IMG/VR virus record: IMGVR_UViG_3300032118_000051 | Location: 1 to 26,344 of that record | Direction: 5' to 3' (one strand) | Length of the DNA: 26,344 nt | From: a virus | Shown here: positions 1-5,800 of the stretch, piece after piece | How the letters are laid out: each line of letters starts with the position of its first letter | Numbering within the stretch: the first letter of the stretch is position 1 | Position numbers and translations under genes: made by a program | Notes under the pieces: model-generated | Database searches by the model: none | Told to the model about the DNA's origin: nothing | Seen by the model: the letters and a program-made list of their open reading frames with translations, nothing else

Positions 1-1
1 C

Positions 2-67
2 TATGAGTTTGATATGTCAGTATTAGAACTCATTAAAAGATTAAGACAGCACATCGAGGATTTATGA
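2..67 (+). CDS. 3' end of an upstream gene (partial, unknown function)
   Basis: An open frame enters from the left edge and ends at a TGA at 65-67, giving a 21-residue tail ending in ELIKRLRQHIEDL. Its stop overlaps the next start as ATGA (64-67), the same coupling used by the genes that follow, so it is probably the last part of a real gene. The visible tail looks like a charged alpha-helix. Its function cannot be told from this fragment. Confidence 0.6.
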   Translation, partial: YEFDMSVLELIKRLRQHIEDL

Positions 68-285
68 CAGCACAGCAATTAAGAGATAAGTTAAATCGCG
101 AATTTGGTTTTATTGATAGACCCTGGCCTAGGTCAATAGAAGTAGATGCTGACACATATGCTAATTGCTGTCAAGCTATATTTGATTATGTTAATGAAAA
201 TCTTAATAAACAAGTTAGTTTAGGAGTAGAAAATAATGGTTTGATATTCAAGAATATCGAATTGATTTATAGGCCAAAACTATGA
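64..285 (+). CDS. Hypothetical phage protein, 73 aa
   Basis: A small acidic protein of unknown function. The N-terminus (TAQQLRDKLNREFG) is predicted helical and the C-terminus has short hydrophobic strands (GLIFKNIELIYRP). No catalytic or metal-binding motif is visible, and there is no signal peptide or membrane span. The ATG overlaps the previous stop in an ATGA. Its own stop overlaps the next start in the same way at 282-285, so it is one link in a translationally coupled chain of early genes. It is called from its tight fit in the operon, not from a recognised family. Confidence 0.7.
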   Translation: MTAQQLRDKLNREFGFIDRPWPRSIEVDADTYANCCQAIFDYVNENLNKQVSLGVENNGLIFKNIELIYRPKL

Positions 286-509
286 CAAAAATCTGTGTTT
301 TCGCCAAAAATGAAACTGAAGCTAAGCGATGGGCTAGTAGCCAGAATTTAAAACAAGAGCAATATTTCTATCCACATAGTATAAATGATTTAATGTTTAA
401 GAGCAATTTTCATGTAATCGCAATTGGAGCATCTGAATTAGAAGGAAGTTTTGATTTTGAGAAGATATATAACTTAGCTTTAGAGAGAGGAAAAATTGGT
501 CGATTCTAA
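282..509 (+). CDS. Hypothetical phage protein, 75 aa
   Basis: A small soluble protein of unknown function with an alternating strand/helix pattern. A first strand (KICVFAKN) is followed by a helix (ETEAKRWASSQN), then a second hydrophobic strand (FHVIAIG) and a C-terminal helix (FEKIYNLALERGK). This suggests a compact alpha/beta fold. Short phage proteins of this layout often sit in replication modules, but no catalytic residues stand out. The start overlaps the upstream stop in an ATGA, and the last 14 bases overlap the TTG-initiated gene that follows. Its role may relate to the ATPase two genes downstream, which is inference from position only. Confidence 0.7.
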   Translation: MTKICVFAKNETEAKRWASSQNLKQEQYFYPHSINDLMFKSNFHVIAIGASELEGSFDFEKIYNLALERGKIGRF

Positions 510-651
510 TAAAGTCGTGATTGAATTTACAATAACAGAAGCTATGATTTTATGTGCTATTTTAGCGAGTTCAACTCCGCCCGTTGGTAATGAAATGGTA
601 GCATTTATGCTCTATGGTAGAATAAAACGTAAATTAGATGAAATATCGTGA
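496..651 (+). CDS. Hypothetical microprotein, 51 aa, TTG start
   Basis: A 51-codon frame fills the space between the 75-aa gene and the ATPase gene. The best start is TTG at 496, preceded by a purine-rich ribosome site (GAGAGAGG, 483-490) at good spacing; an internal ATG at 544 is the fallback. It ends at TGA 649-651, overlapping the GTG start of the next gene as GTGA. The product has one hydrophobic stretch (AMILCAILASS) followed by a basic C-terminus (GRIKRKLDE), so a membrane-associated or helix-forming role is possible. No family is recognised. The exact overlap at its 3' end supports it being a real gene despite its small size. Confidence 0.55.
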   Translation: MVDSNKVVIEFTITEAMILCAILASSTPPVGNEMVAFMLYGRIKRKLDEIS

Positions 652-1892
652 GCGAATCGTGGGTGCAGGATTTAATAGAAGAACACCAAGCCGTTGAGAC
701 GCCTGAAAGCTGGATATATTGGAGTCTGATGTGTTGTATTTCCGCGGTGGCGGCAAACGCTTATACCTTGAGAACTTTAAAGGGAAACTTATTATATTAC
801 CCAAATATATATGTAATTTTAATGGGGGAGAGTGGATTAGGGAAAGGTTTTCCTGTAAACCTAGCGAAGCGTTTAGTCCAGTCAGCAAACAACACAAGGG
901 TGATAGCCGGACGTAGCTCTATACAAGCCATAATAAAAGAACTTGCTACTACACGCTCTGAGCAGGGTAAGCCTATAATGACAGATTCAAGGGGGTTCAT
1001 TGTCAATGGAGAGCTATCTACTGCTATCATTCAAGATCCAGATAGCTTAACAATATTAACTGACTTATATGATAGAGCATATAATCCAAATTGGACAAAT
1101 CTTCTGAAGGGTGATGGTGCCGAAAAACTCAAAGAACCTTACATTACTTGTTTATTTGGATCATCACCAGCCCATTTTTATGATAGTATCCCGCAGTCAA
1201 ATATTGAGGGCGGTTATATTGGGCGGAATTTGGTTATTTACGAAGAAAAAAGATCAAAAGACGTTGATTTACTTGACTCAGAGAAAGAGTCTGTTGATGA
1301 AGATAGATTTACAAACTACATAGTTCCTAAATATATTCCTCATCTCATTAAGATAGCCACTAATAAAGCTAGATTAATACCTGATGAAGCTGCTAGAAAA
1401 ACTTTCAATACATGGCGAAAAGAGTGGCGTTCTACACAGGCTCAATACAACGATAAGACTGGATTTGTTAATCGCGTACCTGATCATGTATTAAAGATAG
1501 CTATGTGTCTCTGTCTTGCTAGATATGAGAATAATGCAATTATAATAGAGTCTGATATTAGAGAAGCTATTATACGTATTAGTGGATTGATATATGCAAG
1601 TGCTAAAGCTGCTGAAGGCGGAGGATTAGATCCATTAGCGGCTCAGACAAAACGAATCGTTGATCATTTAATTTCAGCTCCAGACAATGCTTTAATGCGA
1701 AGAGATTTATTAGTTAAAGGTTATGGAGATTACGATCCTATCATCTTAGATAAGATAATTGATACATTAATGGAGATGAATTGGATTAAAAGAGAGAAGA
1801 TAGGGATAGGGATGCATGCTGATTATCTTTATCATCTTGCGGGTGAACCAAAAGAGTCTTTAATGAGATTCAGACAGAGAGGACAAAAATGA
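648..1892 (+). CDS. P-loop ATPase, DUF3987/primase-helicase-like
   Basis: A predicted ATP-binding protein of 414 aa, probably acting in phage DNA replication. The N-terminal helix-rich segment (SWIYWSLMCCISAVAANAY) is followed by a strand ending in a clear Walker A motif, GESGLGKG, at residues 60-67. Further along are an acidic strand (FIVNGELSTAII), where a Walker B-type element would lie, and a conserved-looking TCLFGSSP segment around residues 156-165. The C-terminal quarter resembles a winged-helix domain (ALMRRDLLVKGYGDYDPIILD). This order matches DUF3987-type proteins, which often accompany or fuse to primase domains; no primase domain is present here, so it may work with a separate primase off the left edge. 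The GTG start overlaps the previous stop (GTGA), and the stop overlaps the next ATG (ATGA). Confidence 0.8.
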   Translation: MSESWVQDLIEEHQAVETPESWIYWSLMCCISAVAANAYTLRTLKGNLLYYPNIYVILMGESGLGKGFPVNLAKRLVQSANNTRVIAGRSSIQAIIKELATTRSEQGKPIMTDSRGFIVNGELSTAIIQDPDSLTILTDLYDRAYNPNWTNLLKGDGAEKLKEPYITCLFGSSPAHFYDSIPQSNIEGGYIGRNLVIYEEKRSKDVDLLDSEKESVDEDRFTNYIVPKYIPHLIKIATNKARLIPDEAARKTFNTWRKEWRSTQAQYNDKTGFVNRVPDHVLKIAMCLCLARYENNAIIIESDIREAIIRISGLIYASAKAAEGGGLDPLAAQTKRIVDHLISAPDNALMRRDLLVKGYGDYDPIILDKIIDTLMEMNWIKREKIGIGMHADYLYHLAGEPKESLMRFRQRGQK

Positions 1893-2086
1893 TCAAGTAC
1901 TTCTGCGATATTTGTGGGAAAGAAACTATTGATGAAGGTAGGCTTAAAGAAACTTGTATAATAAATAAAGAAAAAACAATATTATTTGAAGTTATGGTAG
2001 GATTGAATGGAGTTTGGAATACTGGGAATTTTCATCATAAATGTATAGCAGCACTTATTGGAAATAAATATGGGAATAAAAAATGA
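1889..2086 (+). CDS. Small putative zinc-binding protein, 65 aa
   Basis: A 65-residue protein with an N-terminal CDIC knuckle (C6, C9) and a later HHKC (H49/H50, C52). Together these make a plausible CCHC zinc site folded around a beta-rich middle (TILFEVMVGLNG). Such mini zinc ribbons are common in phage early regions, where they can bind nucleic acid or host proteins, but no specific role can be assigned. Its start overlaps the ATPase stop, and its stop overlaps the next start (both ATGA), so it is probably co-translated with the ATPase. Confidence 0.7.
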   Translation: MIKYFCDICGKETIDEGRLKETCIINKEKTILFEVMVGLNGVWNTGNFHHKCIAALIGNKYGNKK

Positions 2087-2265
2087 CATTAGATGAACTA
2101 AAATTATAATTAGAAGAAGTTGAGGCGGAGAGAGATTTCGAGCATAATCGTTTTGTCGAGGCGTTGGAAGAATCAGTAAGACTAGAAGAAGAACGAAATA
2201 TGTTACGGCAGACTTTGTTTTTCATCAGAGAAACGCTGGAAAATAATGGGTTTAAAGTAAGATAA
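2083..2265 (+). pseudogene. Small coiled-coil ORF interrupted by an in-frame TAA
   Basis: Starting at the ATG that overlaps the previous stop (ATGA, 2083-2086), the frame reads MTLDELKL, meets TAA at 2107-2109, then continues open for 51 more codons to a TAA at 2263-2265, two bases before the next ATG. The continuation (LEEVEAERDFEHNRFVEALE..., then RNMLRQTLFFIRETLENNGF) is a typical charged coiled coil, in register with the first eight residues. One C-to-T change (CAA to TAA) would explain the break. Either the gene is a recent nonsense mutant, or the stop is read through. Re-initiation at TTG 2164 or ATG 2200 could still make a short product. Confidence 0.6.
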
Positions 2266-2267
2266 AA

Positions 2268-2468
2268 ATGATTAGAGAAGTAGTAAAGCTAGCAATAGAA
2301 ACTAGAACATACTATAGAGCTATCTTAGATTGTGGACATATGTATACACGTCTACTTCCTGTAAAGGATAGAATTAAGAAAAGATATATTTGTCATTCTT
2401 GTAAAAATCAAGTTGAACGTGCTGAAAGAGGCGCAAAACCAATGTTGAAAAGAAGGAAAAACAAGTGA
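2268..2468 (+). CDS. Small basic zinc-finger-like protein, 66 aa
   Basis: A 66-aa basic protein. It carries DCGH (C22, H24) and CHSC (C42, C45), which could together bind one zinc ion. A basic loop (VKDRIKKRY) separates them and the tail is very rich in Lys and Arg (MLKRRKNK), so nucleic-acid binding is plausible. It starts two bases after the interrupted frame upstream, and its TGA overlaps the GTG start of the next gene. Family and exact role are unknown. Confidence 0.7.
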   Translation: MIREVVKLAIETRTYYRAILDCGHMYTRLLPVKDRIKKRYICHSCKNQVERAERGAKPMLKRRKNK

Positions 2469-2797
2469 AAAAAACAAAGTTTAAAGGCGGAGCTGTTAGA
2501 GGAAAAGAGAAGTTCGACCGCTTTCCTCACCGATTTGATTTAATCGATCCGGCCGCTGAGAGACGAATAGCAGAGACTTACGGGGAAGGTGCTGCGAAAT
2601 ATGGATATTGTAATTATAAGAAAGGTATTCCAGCTACTAACCTATTAAATCATGCTATGGATCATATTAATCGTTATAGACTTGGTGACAATCAAGAAGA
2701 TCATTTAGCTCATGCTTGCTGGAATCTTATTACTATTATGTATAATGAAGCTCATAATCCTAATATGATTGATATTAACTTCAGCTTGAAGAAATGA
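2465..2797 (+). CDS. Probable dATP/dGTP diphosphohydrolase (DUF5664-like)
   Basis: A 110-aa all-helical protein resembling the N-terminal domain family of phage dATP/dGTP diphosphohydrolases (DUF5664). Diagnostic stretches are HRFDLIDPAAERRIAE (22-37), EGAAKYGYCNYKKGIP (41-56), LLNHAMDHINRY with a GD after it (60-75), and DHLAHACWNL (79-88). Members are thought to clip purine deoxynucleoside triphosphates; in some phages such enzymes adjust the dATP/dGTP pool, including in phages that replace adenine with 2-aminoadenine. The metal ligands would be the Glu, Asp and His residues in these helices, but I assign them by analogy. The GTG start overlaps the previous stop. It probably belongs to the phage nucleotide-metabolism set. 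Confidence 0.75.
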   Translation: MKKTKFKGGAVRGKEKFDRFPHRFDLIDPAAERRIAETYGEGAAKYGYCNYKKGIPATNLLNHAMDHINRYRLGDNQEDHLAHACWNLITIMYNEAHNPNMIDINFSLKK

Positions 2798-2898
2798 TTA
2801 AACTCCTAATCGAAAACTTAAAGTTTAGATGGATAGAATGGACCGATAAAAGACCTCTTATAGGCGAAAAGTTATTTGCTGAGATAGAAAGACTCTAG
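2794..2898 (+). CDS. Hypothetical microprotein, 34 aa
   Basis: A 34-codon frame starts in the ATGA that ends the diphosphohydrolase gene and ends at TAG 2896-2898. The product is a basic/aromatic helix-like peptide (LLIENLKFRWIEWTDKRP, then GEKLFAEIERL). It is too short to classify. Its exact overlap with the upstream gene and its stop codon lying inside the CTAG that also ends the opposite-strand gene argue that it is real. It is the last gene of the rightward block. Confidence 0.5.
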   Translation: MIKLLIENLKFRWIEWTDKRPLIGEKLFAEIERL

Positions 2899-5800
2899 CG
2901 CATTCTCATTTTTCTAAAACCCATAGGCTTCTTTTCAGGATAGTCTTGGCTCATTCCGGCTAATGAGGCTCCTGCCATAGCTGTATCTAAACCAACACTA
3001 TGAGCAAAATCTGGTTCAGCATTAACTAAATCATTTAAATCTTGAATAAATATTGGAACAAACTGTTTTCCAATTTGACTTTGGATATTAGTTTTTTCTC
3101 CATACTGAGTAGTCATATTACCGGCCGTAGCTGGATTATCACTTTTACCAGTGAACTTAGATGTTAAAATAGTATGTGCAAAGTTAATCATAGGAGCTTC
3201 TTTACTAGCTAGAAATCTTCCAGCGATTTCTAATCTACTTGTTGGCACTTTAGAATCTGTCTTACCAGCTAGGAATCTAGCAGTAGCTACAACATACTGT
3301 TGAAATCCAGCCCAGGGATCAATAACCTTATTTCCAAATCTAGATTTCATAAAGTCTGATGATAAGATATTAGTACTAATCTTAGCTCCCGCCAGAGAAC
3401 CTAGAGTGTCAATCGTAGTTCCTAAAGCCGCAATTCCTAGCAAACTTTTCAGACCATCTAAACGCATTCCTTTAGGCAGACTTGTGTAAATTTTAGGATT
3501 AGTAAACATTTGAATACGAGAAGCCATCATTCTAGGGGACCATAATACAAGATTAAGTTCATTAGTCATCTTATTTAACATTCCCAAATCTCCTCTACCA
3601 GTGGAAGTATTGATATAACGAGCTATAGCTTTAGCTTCTTTAGTTGGGACCGTTGCCGTCTTTGCACTACCATCTTTATTTTTACCAATCTCAATAGTTT
3701 CAGTAGCTTCATATCCTAAAGCTTTAGCCTGCTTAGTCATACTCTTATATACATCAAAATCTAATTTATTCAAGAAGCCATTATAGGCTCTCTGTGATGC
3801 GGCCGATGCCATAGGAATTCCACTAGCTCTAGGAATATTACCAATATAGCTATTAAGAAACTCCTCATCAGATTCTAATACACTACCAGGCTTGCGAATA
3901 AATAATCCAGCTTCTCTTGATTCCAGATACTGAGGATCACTATGGATAGCATCCATTGATGCTTCGTAAAATTCTTTATTACCAAAGAATTTAAACATAT
4001 CACGAAATGCAGGATAGAACTCTTTTCTGGCAATCATACCAGCTCCATGTCGTAATGGAGCCGCTAGACTGAGCATATTTTGAAGGGATTTCATTGTATT
4101 AGCTAGTTTAGATACTTTAAGTCCAACAGCTCCAATACCCCCATGAAGCTCTGTAATCTTACTACCAAATCCATTTCCAAACACATTATCTAGAACATTC
4201 AATTCCGACCTTACAGGAGTCTTTTCACCATTCATAAGCTTGAATAATGCAGTATAACCTCTAGCTTTTTCACCTTCTGTAATTTGAGCGCGTTTAATAG
4301 CTGTAAACAGAGCATCAGCTTCTGCTTTCTTTAATCCTAATGCTTCACCTGGTTCTGATTTTTCAAACTCGCCTCTTAATGTGGATAGGCTCTTAGCGGC
4401 ACCAATAGAACCTTCTTCTTTAACTCCTGCAAAAGCAGCAAATCTTCTAGCTCTTTCTACTTTATTAATAGCTTGTTGTTCCTCATTAGATGCTTTAGCT
4501 TCTTCTAAGGCTGAGAATAGCTTCTTTACGGCTGATTCAGTAGTTCTTTTTCCATCTGGTTTATCACCTGGAGGAACTCCGCCTTGTCCTTTTCCTCCAG
4601 CTCTTGACTTAATTCCCGTTCCGCTGAGAAGGTCTTCTGTAGTGCCTTCTCTCCCCCTAGACTCTTTATATGCTTGTAATACTTTTTGTATTTCTCCATT
4701 GTAGAGGCCGGTATTTTTATCTGCGATTGAGTTGAGGATGTTGTCTTGAGCTTCGACTGACCTTCTTGCTCCAAACTTGCCATAAATATCTCCTAAACGT
4801 TTTGTGAAAGATTCATTATGGCCGGCTCGTTCCGGCTCGATATGAGCCATTTCATGAAGAATAGTATGTAAAATATTAGCTGATGCTTCATCAGGACTCA
4901 TCCTTTCAATAGCAATAAAAGGATTAATTAAAATAGCAGACTTGCCACTTCCAGGATTTGGAATGTGAATTCCATGAAGCTTATCATCGAAAATGATACC
5001 AATTTTCTCTAAACGGTCAGTCCATATTTTATTTCCAACAACTGTTATAGCCTCTTTTAATGTTCCAGCTATGTTTCCAGCTAAAGTTTGAAATGCTGTA
5101 TCACTTGTAATCTGTTTCATCTCAGCAGGAGTTATCTGACCTTTAGGATCATATATAGCTATTTTATGCCCAAATGTATTTGGAAATTCGCCTTTACCAA
5201 CATTAATTTCTTGCATAGAGTTATAAAGCTTTTTTAACTCATCTACTCTCTTACCAATACTAGGTTTAATGATATTTTCATCAATGTATTTATCAATTAT
5301 TTGTTGGGTGGAGCCTCGAATTGTCTCTCTATTAGCTGTAAATGGATAATCTGGATGACCCTCTGGAACTTTTGATTTAATATTAACTAATAATCTGCCA
5401 GGAATTCCATGTAATTCTTCATATCCACTTCTACCTTTTCCCTGCCATAATCCGTTATTTAAAATTTCATATCCAACACCCTGAGACGAACCATATTTTG
5501 TTCCTTCTGGAACTATTAACTCTACATTAGCAAAGTCACCTGAAAGTTTAGTTATATCAGCTTTATTTAAATCAATATCAGATTTATGGGTTTCAAAGTT
5601 CGCTTCATTTCCTTCATATCTTTCATGTTTTAAATTTATTTTACCTTTAATACCTGGAGAATTTTTTGCTAGATTTTTAGCAAATTCATCTGCATCATAA
5701 AATCCTTCTTCTTTAGGAACATAAGTTCTAACAGTAGTTCCAGTTTTATATTCAGGACGATCTGTCTCATATATTTTAGTTTTAATATCAACGCCTTTTA

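Noticed and set aside
634-916. Open frames overlapping the start of the ATPase gene on both strands
   Set aside because: The ATPase frame contains Walker A there and continues for 414 codons, so the others are shadows.
2083-2265. Use of an alternative genetic code with TAA read as an amino acid
   Set aside because: Many other genes in the window end properly at TAA directly beside the next start, so general reassignment does not fit; only this one frame is interrupted.
2800-2960. A terminator between the converging blocks
   Set aside because: I found no stable GC stem followed by a T-run on either strand around the shared stop.
4381-4704. A 107-codon frame on the + strand antisense to the giant gene
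   Set aside because: Leu/Ser/Pro-rich composition is typical of the complement of Lys/Glu/Ala-rich coding sequence; there is no supporting context.
4526-4783. An 85-codon frame on the same strand as the giant gene, giving a charged coiled-coil-like product
   Set aside because: It lies wholly inside the giant gene, whose own frame is continuous through a linker here. Shifted frames of Lys/Glu-rich linkers often look like this, and no ribosome site or independent evidence was seen.
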